Assembly: GCA_003339415.1 (NCBI GenBank)
Contig: PDHQ01000058.1
Location: forward strand, 62,001-126,000
Direction of reading: 5' to 3'
Length of the DNA: 64,000 nt
Source of the DNA: Ophiocordyceps camponoti-saundersi (nom. inval.)
Taxonomy: Eukaryota; Ascomycota; Sordariomycetes; Hypocreales; Ophiocordycipitaceae
Below, piece by piece: positions 51,401 to 62,316 of this stretch. The notes under the pieces are model-generated. The model worked only from the letters and a program-made list of their open reading frames with translations, made no database searches and was not told the DNA's origin. The first letter of the stretch is position 1. Every line of letters begins with the position of its first letter. The position numbers and the translations under genes were made by a program.

Positions 51401-53278
51401 TCAACCTTCAGTCGTGACAGCCCCATCGCTATCCCTAGGACGACGCTCGCGGCGACCGAGGACGCCATCAGATGCAGCTCGCGTCATGCGCGGCGTGCCA
51501 GGTCGTGACGAATTGCTCGAGCCCACGGCGGACAGGGTACCGCCGTCGTGATTTGCACCATGATAACGACCGCCACCACGCCTACCACCACCGCCGCCGC
51601 CAACGTGGTCACCGTGACGAGCCGAGCGGACGGTGTCGTCGCGCCACCAGTAGTAGAGGACGTCACGCTGCCATCGCCAGGTGTCTCGGATGCGGAGGGA
51701 TCGGCTGGAGACGAATGTTGAGTGGAGGAGGGTGACGGCGAGGGCTGACTGGCGTAACTGTTGCAGCAGCCAGCGGCTGACGAGGTCGCCGCCAGCGGTG
51801 ACAGCAGCGGCGCCTTGGTCGTCTCCTCGCATGAGGCTTTCGATGGCGTACTCCTTTGCCGTCAGCCGTTGCCTCTCCCTCTTTTCCGGATGGTGGTCCG
51901 GCAGACGGGTGGCGGCGCGAAAGGCCTGCAACGCCGTCAGAGGCTGGGGCGAACCGAGGACGTGGTCAGGCTGGGAGAGGAGCTCGGGGAAGCTGGCGTG
52001 GGCGAGAGACTGGGGACGGCGGGAGAGGATGGATGCCGTGTCGTCGAGTTCGATGTCTTGGAACTTGGCGGCGCGGGGGCCGAGGGCGTAGGCCATGCCT
52101 ACCGACATGTGTTTGCGCATCACCTTCTTGGCTTCGCATCGGGCCTTGAGCTGGTCGACTTCGTGCTCGAGCGTCGACACTTGCGTCTTGAGTCGCGTCT
52201 CTTCGGCGGGGAACTCGGCTAGAAAGTCCCGGGCCTCGGCCGTGGCCTTCTTCCCCGTCGAGGTGCCGACTTCGGACTCGTGACGGTACTGCTCTTCGAG
52301 GTAAAGCAGCTCCTGATAGTCGTCCCTCGCGTTCTCGAGGTCGCCCATGGCCGACGTCAGGCGCGAGTAGAGCGGATGGACGTCCTCGACGTCCTTGTGG
52401 GCCGAGATGCCCGTCAGTTCGTACGGTAGCTGCGGCTGCTTGGAGGAAAAGGAAGGGGAGCGACCGGAGCCGGCATCGGAGCCGGAGGCGGCCGGGTAAC
52501 CGGAGGCGGGTTTGCGGCTGTTGTGGCCGGCGCCGAGCAGGGTGAAGAACCGAGTCTCGAGACGATTCAGCTCTTTCTCCTCTTCGTCCATGGTCAGCTC
52601 CAGGGTCTCGTACTCGGACTCGAGGCAGCGATAGTCGTCGCGCAGGTCTTGCATGACGGCCATGCGGCTGTCCAGCGTCTGGGCCGAAGTCTGCAGCAGG
52701 CCGCGCTGGCTGACGAGCATCGGCCGGAGGATGCTCATGAGAGCGTTGTCGGCCTCGTCCTGTTGGCGACGGAGACATCGCAGCTCCTGGCGCTTCTTGG
52801 CCATGCAGCGCTTGACTTGGCCCAGCTTGTCACGGCGCTGCTTGAGCTGCTGCCACAGCATCTGAACCTGGGCTGACGAACCGCAGGAGACGTCCGAAGC
52901 ATCTTCGACGTCATCTGAGGAGAAGGGGGAGGAGGAAGAGGAAGGGGAGGAGGGGGACGAGGAGGAAGGGTGGGAAGAGGATTCGGCGACCGGCAACAGC
53001 CTTCTTTTTCGCCGTCTTCTTCTCCTCCTGTTCTTCCTCCTCTCAGGGCTCCGCGATTGTTCGTACTTGTGAACCCAGGACGTGATGCGGGACGTGGCCA
53101 GAGTCCTGCTCCTCGGAGGCGGCGCCGACTGCGCCGGGAACTGAGGCGGGAAAAGCCGAGCGTTTCGGTAGGCGATGGGATCTTCTATCGACGAAGACGA
53201 GGAGCTCGACTCGGAGGAGCAGTTGGGACGAGAGAGTGACAAGGTGGTGGAAGAGGCCGAGACTGAATTGTTGGTCAT
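51401..53278 (-). CDS. Large coiled-coil protein of unknown function
   Basis: 625 aa from the ATG at 53278 (MTNNSVSASSTTLSLSRPN). An earlier in-frame ATG at 53542 would add 88 residues of Ser/Pro and a poly-His run that comes from a GAT microsatellite; I take those as untranslated, with some doubt. Residues 1-130 are Ser/Arg-rich and disordered. About 130-260 and 290-390 are long coiled coils (QQLKQRRDKLGQVKRCMAKKR; EETRLKTQVSTLEHEVDQLKA). A conserved-looking tail has RWLLQQLRQSALAVTLLHSTF and DTWRWQRDVLYYWWRD, which could lie on a membrane. The last 70 residues are Gly/Arg-rich. No named family recognised. Confidence 0.82.
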   Translation of the reverse strand: MTNNSVSASSTTLSLSRPNCSSESSSSSSSIEDPIAYRNARLFPPQFPAQSAPPPRSRTLATSRITSWVHKYEQSRSPERRKNRRRRRRRKRRLLPVAESSSHPSSSSPSSPSSSSSPFSSDDVEDASDVSCGSSAQVQMLWQQLKQRRDKLGQVKRCMAKKRQELRCLRRQQDEADNALMSILRPMLVSQRGLLQTSAQTLDSRMAVMQDLRDDYRCLESEYETLELTMDEEEKELNRLETRFFTLLGAGHNSRKPASGYPAASGSDAGSGRSPSFSSKQPQLPYELTGISAHKDVEDVHPLYSRLTSAMGDLENARDDYQELLYLEEQYRHESEVGTSTGKKATAEARDFLAEFPAEETRLKTQVSTLEHEVDQLKARCEAKKVMRKHMSVGMAYALGPRAAKFQDIELDDTASILSRRPQSLAHASFPELLSQPDHVLGSPQPLTALQAFRAATRLPDHHPEKRERQRLTAKEYAIESLMRGDDQGAAAVTAGGDLVSRWLLQQLRQSALAVTLLHSTFVSSRSLRIRDTWRWQRDVLYYWWRDDTVRSARHGDHVGGGGGGRRGGGRYHGANHDGGTLSAVGSSNSSRPGTPRMTRAASDGVLGRRERRPRDSDGAVTTEG

Positions 53279-53776
53279 GATCCGATGTTGTTGTTGATGA
53301 TGATGATGATGATGATGAAGCAGGCCATTGCTGTAATTGTCTCTTCGCTTTTCTCCGCGATTCGGAGCCGGTGGGATTCGTAGTGGTAGCGGTAACGGTA
53401 GTGGTAGCGGGACCGGAGGAGGAGGAGGAGGAGGGGGCAGAGGGGGGGTGGCAGGAGGAGACGGAGACGACGGAGGGGGCGGCCCGTCCCGAGAACAGAC
53501 TGGAGATGGAGATGATGACGAAGAGGCGGCAGCAGCCCTCATGACGGCTGCCAGAAGGTCTGCGCATCGAGCCGAGCGATGAGCTGGAGGTGAGCTGAAG
53601 AGAGAGATAAGAGATGGAGAGAGTGAGTGAGTGAGTGAGTGAGAGAGAGAGAGTGTGTGTGCGTGTGTGATGCTGGAAAAAAGGTACGATCCTTGCTTGT
53701 CCTCCCCCCCCCCAGATCACCGCTGCTGCTCGCTGTACCTAGGTAGACAGTCTAGGGTCGTACAACGCTGCCAGCC

Positions 53777-53777
<1 letters not shown>

Positions 53778-53823
<46 letters not shown>

Positions 53824-53864
53824 TCTCTCTCTCTTGCGCTCTCTCTCTTTCTCTCTCTCTCTCT
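53778..53864. repeat. Compound (CT)n-(CA)n-(CT)n microsatellite
   Basis: CT units, then about 15 CA units (53791-53821), then interrupted CT units. Confidence 0.9.
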
Positions 53865-54181
53865 TTTCGTAGCGACCCAACGGCTGACCACCTGACCATA
53901 GGTACCTGTAGGTGGGTGGGTGCTTGACGTGGTGGACAGTGTAAGAGACACACCGTGTGTGTGACAGTATGTGTTCAGACTAATAAGACTTTTGTTTCTT
54001 TTATTTTTGTTTCTTTTCTTTTTCTACTAAGAACTTTGCTTGTTTTTTTTATGTGTGATTTTATCCGTATGTCGCTGTACGTTTCTGGTTATGATGATGA
54101 CGATGATGATGATGGGGATGAGGAGGAGGAGGAGAAGGAGAAGGAAGAGGGGGGGGGGAAGAGGGGGAGGGGAGGAGTGGG

Positions 54182-54182
<1 letters not shown>

Positions 54183-54213
<31 letters not shown>
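54183..54213. repeat. (GAT)n microsatellite
   Basis: About ten uninterrupted GAT units following a GAG-rich tract. Confidence 0.9.
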
Positions 54214-55516
54214 ACAGAGAACCTGCAATTTCCACCTCAAGTGTGAGTGAGTGTGAGTGCATGTGTGAGAGCGTGCGCGTGTACGGATACGTGGGTGGAC
54301 GCCTGCGTGCCGGTTATACCTGGTAGTTAGGTATGTACGGACGTAGGCGGTTTCTGTAACGTCCGTAGTCCTCAACTCCCCTCCCCCTCCCCTGGACTTG
54401 ACCGACATAATGCATCGAGATGCGACGGCTATATCCGCAGACACCTATGAAGGAGAAAGAGAATGAGAAAGAAGACGCATCGGCCCGCAAAACGCAACTC
54501 TCTCTCTCTCTCTCTCTTCCTCTCTCTCTCTCTCTCTCTCTTACACACCCACACACTCTCTTTCTCACCCTCTGACTCTGTGTCTCTCTCCCTGTCTCTA
54601 GATCAACCGCCCACTCACTCACTTATCCCCCCTCCCTCTCCCCCGGGCAGCCCAGCAGACAGCAGTACATGTACAGTACATGGGCAGCAGGGGTGGTGCA
54701 GCCCCGACGAATCAAGAGCCTATCGTCGGACGTGGCCGCACCTGAAGCGAACGCCTCCAAATGGGCCTCCAGCGACGTCAATAGGTCCGGCACGGCGGAG
54801 AGAGGCGGTTGTGCGACCCCGAAGAGTGAGCCGGCGCCTTTTTTTTTTCTACACCCATACGGGACCCAACAGAAGAGAGATTCTCGCCTACCTACCTAGG
54901 TATCTATCTATCTACCTAACCCAGTAGGAAGGGAGAAAGGGAAAGAATCTATCCGTACGGATACTAGACTATGGATTACCGCTGAGGCTATCCGCACTCC
55001 CATGTATGTAGGTATGTACGTGTGACGAGGGGGGGGTAAAATAGGTAGAGACGAGAAGAGGAGAGGGGGGGAGGGAGGATGGGCCAGCCACTCTCATTTT
55101 TTTACGGCCCTCTCTCATCGCGATGTACGGACGGACAGCCGACAGGCAGCCAGGCAGGCAGACAGGCAGACAGGCAGACAGAGTACTAGAGCCAATGTAG
55201 GGGATACGCTGCTGAAGAACCCCTCACGGCCCCCCTATTATATCGTTTATCGTATTTATTCAATATTCTTTTTAATCCCCCTTCCTGTGCTATCTCTTGT
55301 ATCTCTTATTGTAGTTGTCTATTTTCCTTTCTTTTTTCCTTTTTTTCTTCTTACTCTTCTTCTTCTTCTTCTTCTTCTTCTTCCTCCTCCTCCTCTTCCT
55401 CTCTCTCTCCCTTCCCTTCTTCCTCTCTCTCTTTTGTTCTACCCTTTTCCCCCCTCCTCCTCCTTCCCCCCCTCTCTCCTTCTGGGCGCGGGTCTGCCCA
55501 GCGCAAGAATGCCACC

Positions 55517-57725
55517 ATGCACAAGCACAAACACAAGTCAAAGACGGTGGCTCATACCTGGGGCCCTTGGTCAGAATGGGCGTGGGACGAGAGTCGCAAT
55601 CGTTGGTATCGAGTTCGACAAGACATCAACGGTTCGTGCTTCCCTACCCGTTTCTTATTATTCCTTGACCCTTTTTTCCCCCTTTCTCTTCATCCTTGTT
55701 CTATTCGTTTTTTTTTCTTCTTTAAAAGAACATGTTTCGCCGTTATTGTTTTCTTTCCTTTTTTTCCCCCCCTTCACCACTTGCCTTGGTTTACCGTGGT
55801 TGTTGTTATCGTGGTTTCTTGAGTCATTGTTGTCTAATGTTGAAACCGAAACGATCATCAACATGTAGGAACCCTCGATTACGACTGGGATAATCGACAG
55901 ACGCCGAGAGAAGTAGAGCAGCTCACGCAGGACTTTCGAAACCTCTCGCCCGGCTCGTCGTACGACGCTCACGGTATGGCAAGCCGGCCCAGACGATCCG
56001 TCGTCACGGCCGCTAACGCCTACCATGCTGCCGCAGCCGACGAGTCGTCCTCGTATACCGTGGCAAAGGACAAGTCCAAGTCGAACAAGGTCTCATCGTC
56101 GTCGTCTTCAAAGTCTAAGGGGAAGCATCGTTCTCACGATGACGTCGACGATTCCGCCCGTGCTGCCTACCGGGCCGTCCCGTCCGGGGCCGGCTCGGCA
56201 TATCATGCTACTAGTAGTAGTAAGCCGTACGACGATGCCAAGTGTATGTTGCCGTTTTCTTTTTGGGATTCTTTTTTTTTTGTCTGTTAGCTTACAAACT
56301 CTCCTTCCACCCTTCCTTTTGCTAGACACCGGTTATGAAAAGTCGTCGTCGGCATATTATACCCAGTCCTCCTCCGCTGGTGAGGCTCCCAACTTGGTCG
56401 CCAACATCCTTTCCACCCCTGACGACGCGACTCTAGCAAAATCTCTAGACCCTAGAGCCACGACGCAGTCTTATTCTGGCGGCAGTTCGAGTCGCAATGG
56501 TATCTCCCTTTTTCCAAAATGTCGAAAACCAGTTCCATTGGACGAAACAGCCTCCATTTCTTGTTTGTCTCCTCTCGACTGACACTTGACGCAGCTACGA
56601 GTCAGAGTCGAGATCCTACCGATGAAGAACTGCAGGCGGCGGTTAGCCGATCATTGTACTACGGCGATCGCTCCGCCGCTCCGGGCCCGTCCTCGGCAGC
56701 CTACGGTGCGTTTACAATGGAGGAAGAATGATGGGGGAACCGGATCAAGGAGCAGACCAAGATTGACATTGCGAAACATACAGGGCCTTATTACGACGAC
56801 GACGACGATGGCCCTCCCACACCCAGGGCGCGCGTGACGGCCGAAGAGGAAATGCTAGATGAGCTGGACCCTCGTGCGTCGAAAGACGGCTCCCCCGTTC
56901 CGATTCCACGTCCAAGGAGCTAATCATCTTCTCCTCACGATTCGCCTCTCTTCCTCCCCTCCCACCACCAAAGGCTATAGGGTCGAGCACTCTCAAAAGT
57001 TCAACCCGGGCGAGGTGGGTTCCTTGGGGGCGAGAAGAAGAAACGGGGGAGGTGGAACAAACGGCGCGCTCGCCGCCCGGGGGCTGATTGGCCGGAGCGG
57101 ATAGATCTTCAAGGTTCACTGGTCCGAGCCGCAAGGGTCCGGCAACGAGCACGCGCCGAGCGTATCCGGTCGACAGGAGATACAGAACCGATTCGGGACC
57201 AAGTTCTTTGTCGGCTTCCGACGCTTCATCGTCATCGCCAACGATCTTGGTCACAGCACATGCGTGTAAGTGTGAGAAACGAATCTCATCATACATGACT
57301 TGTTTTTTTTTTCTTTTTGCCCTTGATGATCATCTGCTAAATTAAAGATTTTCCGCCTATACTCGCTCTTCTTTTCTCCTCAAACACAATAATGCAGACC
57401 TATCCTCACCTACGGCGGCAAAGGCTGCAAAAAGCGCGGCGTCAAACCGGCCAAGCACGGCATCATACACGAACGCGGTCACAGGCCTCGCCTGCTGGAA
57501 GGCGAGCCTAACCTTGGCTTCTCCCCCATCCGGGTGGACATGACGGAAGAAGGGGAGAAGCTGTCCAAGGAGTCGCGCGTCAACTACTCCAAGCTCGTGA
57601 CGGTCGAGCACAACGTAAAGGTGTTTTTCATCGGCTCCGTCGTTGCCAACGATTGGGATCTCGTTCAGGAAGCCGTCAACAGGTGCTGGAGCGAGAAGAA
57701 TCATCATAAGAAGAAGACCAGGTGA
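55517..57725 (+). CDS. DUF6590 protein with an N-terminal Trp/Tyr-rich region and a ubiquitin-interacting motif
   Basis: Eight exons keep one frame to a natural stop: 55517-55631, 55869-56243, 56326-56499, 56595-56705, 56784-56873, 56974-57014, 57105-57265 and 57398-57725; 464 aa. The ATG at 55517 has a gccaccATG context. Residues 1-50 have WGPWSEWAWD and WYRVRQDINGTLDYDW, usual at the start of this family. Residues 60-210 are Ser/Tyr/Lys-rich and disordered. A UIM-like helix is DEELQAAVSRSL (about 231-242). The DUF6590 domain (PF20233) covers about 285-450, with KFNPGEIFKVHWSEP, FVGFRRFIVIANDLGHSTCVPILTYGGKG, GVKPAKHGIIHERG and VEHNVKVFFIGSV. The C-terminus is basic. Function of the family is unknown; the UIM suggests a ubiquitin link (inference). 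Confidence 0.91.
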
Positions 57726-58511
57726 AAGGGGGAGGGGAAACGGTGTCTTTCTTCCGTCTTCTTCTCCTTCTCCCTCGTTGCTACTGCTGCTGTCCGTCTA
57801 GGTACCTGATTTTAGGAACGATGATGGCTGGACGATGGGCTTCTCGCGATGGCCTCGATTGAGAAGGGCGAAACCCAAGGAAAAACACCTTTCTCTTTTT
57901 TTTTTCTCATACGTTTACAGTCCGAAGCAAGAGTCGAAGTCGGTTTTATATCGGCTTCTGGCTTCTTGCAATCGGCATCGAAGAGAGAGGGGGCGGACAA
58001 GAAAAGGGGGGTGAGGAAGGAGAAAGAGTCAAGAAATTGGATATGGAATATCGGACGTTTTTCTCTGCTTTACATGATGAACAGATCGGGGATGTGGAAT
58101 GGGATCTAATGGGAGACAGTGTGAAGGACGAAGGATAGGCAGATTGATTGATGAGGCTCTTCTTGTTGGAATTATTTACACTCATGTTTTTGGCTTCTTC
58201 CTAGGACCTAGGTACATACTCTCTCTACTCTCGAGTAACAAGGTTGTTAACCCTCCTTTCGTAATGGATACTTTTCATGTCTCGGTCAGGCAAAGTGAGC
58301 GGGGGAGACGGAGAGGGTGAGCCGAGGCATCTTATTCCCCCTGCCCTGCATGCTACTAATTAACCTCGGGAACAAAGGGGTAACGCCTCTCTCTCTTCCA
58401 ACCCTATCCGGACCTACCGACTCACTGTAAACCCACACTCATTAACATCTCCATTCAAAAAGTCAAAGGACATCCAACTCGAAGAAATACACACCAAAAA
58501 AAAAAAAAGAA
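57726..58511. other. Intergenic region, nothing recognised
   Basis: About 790 bp with no plausible gene; it ends in an A-rich leader just before the SDR start. Confidence 0.5.
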
Positions 58512-59588
58512 ATGGCCTCAGCAAAGGAAGAAGCTCACCTTCGCGATTTCCCCTCTCTCTTCTCCCTCCGTGGCAAAACCGCCGTCGTCACCGGCGGCTC
58601 ACGCGGGCTGGGCCTTCACGCAGCATCTGCGTAAGTGGCGTCCTCGATCCTCCTCCTCCTCTTCCTCTCCTCTGCCATCACGCCCCCCTTCCATCTCTAC
58701 CTTGACGAATGAAGCCACATATCACATTCCTACATAGGTAGTACCTGATAGAAACAAAAAACAAACGACACTGACATGTTCCATTCTGAACACCTTCTAA
58801 AACATCCCCCCCCCCTAAAAAGACTGCTGCAAGCCGGAGCCGAACGCGTCTTCATCTCCTCCCGCAAGGCCAACGCCTGCGACGTCGCCTGCCAGGCCCT
58901 AAACGCCCTCCCCAACCTCCGAGGCCGAGCCGAGGCCATACCCGCCGACCTGTCGACCGCAGCCGGCGTGAAGAAGCTCGTCCAAGAGGTGTCGAAAAGG
59001 ACGGGCGGCAAGGTAGATATCCTCATGGCCAACGCCGGCGCTTCGTGGGGCGCTCCCTTGGAGAGTCACCCGGACGAGGCCGTGGCCAAGGTTCTCGACC
59101 TTAATGTCCGCAGCGTCTTCAATGCCGTTCGCGACTTTGCGCCTTTGCTTGAGGCTGCTGCCGCCGCGGGGTCGGGCGAAGAACCGAGTCGCGTCATCAT
59201 CACCGCTAGCGTCGCCGGCCTGGCTGTCGGTTCGCTCGGTGAGAATGGAAACTATGGCTACTCCGCTAGCAAGGCCGCCGTCATTCATCTCGGTCGCAAT
59301 CTGGCTGTCGAGCTTGGCCCGCGCAGAATCACCGTCAATTCCATCTGTCCCGGCTTCTTCCCTACTAAAATGTCAAACGGCTTGCTTGAGCTGTCGGGCG
59401 GTGCCGATCGACACGCTCGTGAGAATCCCATGCGCCGCCTCGGCAGGCCCGAGGACATCGCCGGCGCCGTCGTCTATCTTGCCAGCAGGGCCGGCTCGCA
59501 TGTCAACGGCGAGGCCATTGCCATCGACGGCGGCGGCGTCTGGTCGCGAGGAGAGATGCTGCGGGGGGGAGAGACGTCCAAGCTATAG
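58512..59588 (+). CDS. Short-chain dehydrogenase/reductase
   Basis: NAD(P)-dependent oxidoreductase. Exons 58512-58630 and 58823-59588, 294 aa; the 192-bp intron has a GTAAGT donor and an AAAAAG acceptor preceded by a C run. Cofactor motif TGGSRGLG is at 27-34, NAGAS at about 110-114, and the catalytic tetrad has Ser in TASVAG, Tyr186 and Lys190 in YSASK. The end MRRLGRPEDIAGAVVYLAS...IAIDGGG is typical of classical SDRs. The basic residue in GGSRG suggests NADPH preference. Overall it resembles RhlG-like fungal reductases; the substrate is unknown. It converges on the carnosine methyltransferase gene, with only 60 bp between the stops. Confidence 0.95.
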
Positions 59589-59648
59589 TGTAAGCTATAG
59601 TGTAATGCCATCGATTGCTTACAAGGCTGTCTGTTTTATGATGCTCTT

Positions 59649-60986
59649 CTATAACGCGTCCCCTCCCGCTTCGCCGTCCCCCGTGTCCTCGCCACGGCCC
59701 TCCTCCGGCTTCCGCGCCACCCACACGCTCGCCCGGTACATCGTCTGCAGCATGCTCTCCCGGTCCAGCAGGTACGGCGCCTCGACGCCCGTCTCGTGCC
59801 GCTCGACGGAAAAGCCGAGCTGCCGCAGCAGCGCCATGACCTCGTCGTCGGCGAGTTCGAAGCTGCCCGGGTCGGCGATGCCCGACGAGCCGTGCTGGCC
59901 GCCGTCGTCGTCGTCCTGGTGGCCGGGAGCCTGGTTCTCGAAATGCCACAGCAGCGGGCCGACATTGATGAGCACGCCGCCCGGCCGCAGACAGTGGCGC
60001 ATTACTTCGAGGTAACGTATCAGGTTGGGCGCCGTGTCGAGGAAGAAGACGCTGGCCACGGCGTCGTACGAGGCCTCGTGCGCCGCGTCGCCGTACAGGC
60101 ACAGGAAATCGGCCGCGCACATGAACATGGCGCCGGCCCCGGGGCTGCTGGCCAGCACCGTGGCCGGATGCATGTCCGGCACTTGGTATCCGCGCAGGTG
60201 GTTCTTCCGCGACACGTGGTTGGAAAAGGTGTGTACCCAAGGATAAATGGTGTGCTTGCCGGCGGCGGAACACTCGTTAAGTATGTACGACGAGGCGAGC
60301 AGCTGGTGATAGGAGATCTCGTTGCCCTCGGCCACGAAGCCCTTGCAGCACAGGTCAAACACCAGCCTGCCCAGGCCGGCGCCGGGTACCAGCACCTTGG
60401 GCTGGCTTCTCAGCCTCGCCCGCTCCGCCTCCAGCACCCTCAACACCGGCCCGTAGCATGCCTCCCTCTCGGCCGCCCCCTCGGCCGCCCAGTCACGATA
60501 AAACTGCCGTATCGTGCTTCTAGCCTTGTCAATGTCCGCGTGCTTGGCGACGCCGACCCATTCCTGCGGCATCGTCGGCTCGGTCCCGTCGGGCATGGGT
60601 GCCAGCGAGCCAAAGGCACGGAGGCCGGATCGAACGATGGCGCGGGCGAGCTCCGCGTTAGAGTCGATGGCCTCGTCCGCCCTGTCGAGCGTGTTGAGGA
60701 AGTCGAATGGCGGCTTGGCAAGGAGCTTCCAATGGGCTTGGGGTAAGGCGTAAAACGATCGCCGCCGAAGGTGAGTAACGTTAAAATGGGTGACCTTGGC
60801 ATATTGGCTTCGCGTTTCCGTCAGCCGAAACGACCAGTCTCCGAGGAGTTCGTCTCTGGAAAGAGGCGTCGACACTCACGAGAAGGAATCCATGGCACAG
60901 AAGATGACTCTGATCTCCTCAGGGTCTTGCGTGCCGTCCTTGACATCTCCCCAAGCCGTCTCTTCACGGCGATGGCTCGTGGCCAT
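59649..60986 (-). CDS. Carnosine N-methyltransferase (N2227 family)
   Basis: SAM-dependent enzyme that methylates the histidine ring of carnosine-type dipeptides to anserine. Exons 60986-60880 and 60807-59649, 421 aa. The first exon gives MATSHRREETAWGD...DPEEIRVIFCAMDSF. The 72-bp intron (GTGAGT donor, CTGAC branch, CGAAG acceptor) joins it to SQYAKVTHFNVTHLRRRSFY, the family start. An apparent in-intron ATG is not the start. The SAM site is VLVPGAGLGRLVFDL (about 174-189), followed by NEISYHQLLASSYILN, YPWVHTFSNHVS and DMHPATV, then FFLDTAPNLIRYLEVM and PGGVLINVGPLLWHFEN, all matching CARNMT1/N2227 (PF07942). The N-terminal exon is unusually short but complete. Confidence 0.95.
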
Positions 60987-61316
60987 GTTCCTCCGCCGCG
61001 AAGACCAGTGTTTCTTTCATCCGTTCTCGGCTCAAAGACCGATCTCGGGGCTCCTCGGTGGCGGACGGCAAGATTTCGGCGTCGTTTCCAATCAATGCGC
61101 GGGGCAGAGGCTCGGTCGGGTTGGAGGGTATGTACATGGGTAGGTGGGTTTGTCATGTGACCTGAGGATCCGCCCGTCTCGGCCTTGACAAGGCTCTCTA
61201 CGAATACTCCAGTCCCTATCGAATGGACTGCGCGCCGACTCCTAGCCCAACGGGTTTATGTATGGGTTCCATTCCTCTATGGTCGTATCAAAGACTGGAA
61301 AACAACGAACGCAGAG
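60987..61316. other. Divergent promoter of carnosine methyltransferase and PAC4 genes
   Basis: About 330 bp between two divergent start codons; no TATA box or repeat recognised. Confidence 0.45.
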
Positions 61317-61766
61317 ATGGCCGAGGAACAGAAGCATCTTACGCAGCTGTCTATAGCAGTACCGCAATTTCCAGACACGCGCATCTACATACGGATATCA
61401 AAACTCGCCAGGGCCGTGCTCGTCTCTCTCACGACGGCGTCTCAAGAAGAGACCGGTGCGGCCAAGGCCATGGGCTCCTTCATCTACGCACTTCCCGATG
61501 TCGGTGCGGCCATTGGGACAGAGAGGCGAGCGGGATGACTGACAATGTCGTCACAGCGTCTCCATGACCGTGAAACACTCTCAACCGTATTCTTCTCCCA
61601 TGAGCCGACGCTAGACCTGACAACACGCTTCGCAAAGCTCATAGCCCGTCGCGCGCAGCTGCCAACGTATGTGACGAATTCGATGGATTTGTCCACCGCC
61701 AGCACAGTGGACGAGGAGATGAGTGTGTTTAGGAGCTTGGCCGAGGTCGTGCTGGAAAGGCTCTAG
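61317..61766 (+). CDS. Proteasome assembly chaperone 4 (PAC4/Pba4) homologue
   Basis: PAC3-PAC4 dimers help assemble the alpha ring of the 20S proteasome. Exons 61317-61499 and 61557-61766, 130 aa. The 57-bp intron has a GTCGGT donor, CTGAC branch and CACAG acceptor in phase 0. The fold reads as HLTQLSIAVPQFPDTRIYIRISKLARAVLVSLTTAS, GSFIYALPD (end of exon 1), TVFFSHEPTLDLTTRFAKLIARR and PTYVTNSMDLS, followed by a helix EEMSVFRSLAEVVLERL. This matches fungal PAC4 (PF16093). The ATG at 61317 is the first with a sensible N-terminus; the upstream in-frame extension is not conserved-looking. Confidence 0.84.
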
Positions 61767-62316
61767 GTAGAATGGATGTCGTTAATAACGGGGCTAGAAG
61801 GAGAGAGGAGGAAACAGGGGAAAGAAAAGAACAGAGACGAAAAAAAAAAACACGCACACGCACACACTCACACGCACATCCACACACACACAGCCACAGG
61901 GTCCCGAGCCAAGCCGCGCTGCGCCCCCGGGTTATCGTTATCGCACCCCGCTGCCCCCCCCCCGACTGTCCCTTGACTGACGGTGAGACTTTCTTTTCGC
62001 CTGCGCTCCCCGCCAATCCCCCGCGAGGCGCACAGGTTTGGCTTGCTCGACTCACTCCCGCTCCTCCTCTCCCCCCCCCCTCCTAAGAGCCAGCCGTCTC
62101 GTCTTCTTCCCCCCTCCTTTCCCCCCATCACTCGAAATATCCCGGCCCAGTCTGGCTTTTCTCTTCCCCCGCCGTCCCCGAAGCGAAGACGCCGACTGCT
62201 GACGACACGTATACGGTACGCTGCATCCGCCGTCAAGCACGCCGCGGCTGACATCCAACATATACGCACACATACACACACACATGCCATAGACACTCGT
62301 TTCAACTGCTTCAGCT
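61767..62316. other. Intergenic region with CA-rich tracts
   Basis: About 550 bp containing an interrupted CA microsatellite (about 61850-61892) and C/T-rich leader of the transportin gene. Confidence 0.6.

Larger units (their letters stand above)
53279..55516. other. Microsatellite-dense divergent intergenic region
   Basis: 2.2 kb between divergently transcribed genes, filled with simple repeats: a GAGT/GT tract (about 53620-53670), (CT)n(CA)n (53778-53822), CT tracts (53823-53864 and 54499-54541), GAG/GAT tracts (54090-54212), a CAGG/CAGA tetranucleotide tract (55141-55182) and a TTC/TCC tract (55354-55400). Frames read through it are Ser/Leu or Asp/Glu strings and are not genes. Confidence 0.75.

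Noticed and set aside
53279..53542. N-terminal extension of the coiled-coil protein with poly-Pro and poly-His
   Set aside because: It is encoded by microsatellites and low-complexity DNA; a later ATG gives a more ordinary start, though the longer form cannot be fully excluded.
60808..60875. ATG at 60875 as start of the carnosine methyltransferase
   Set aside because: It lies inside a 72-bp intron; the spliced exon 1 restores the conserved family N-terminus.
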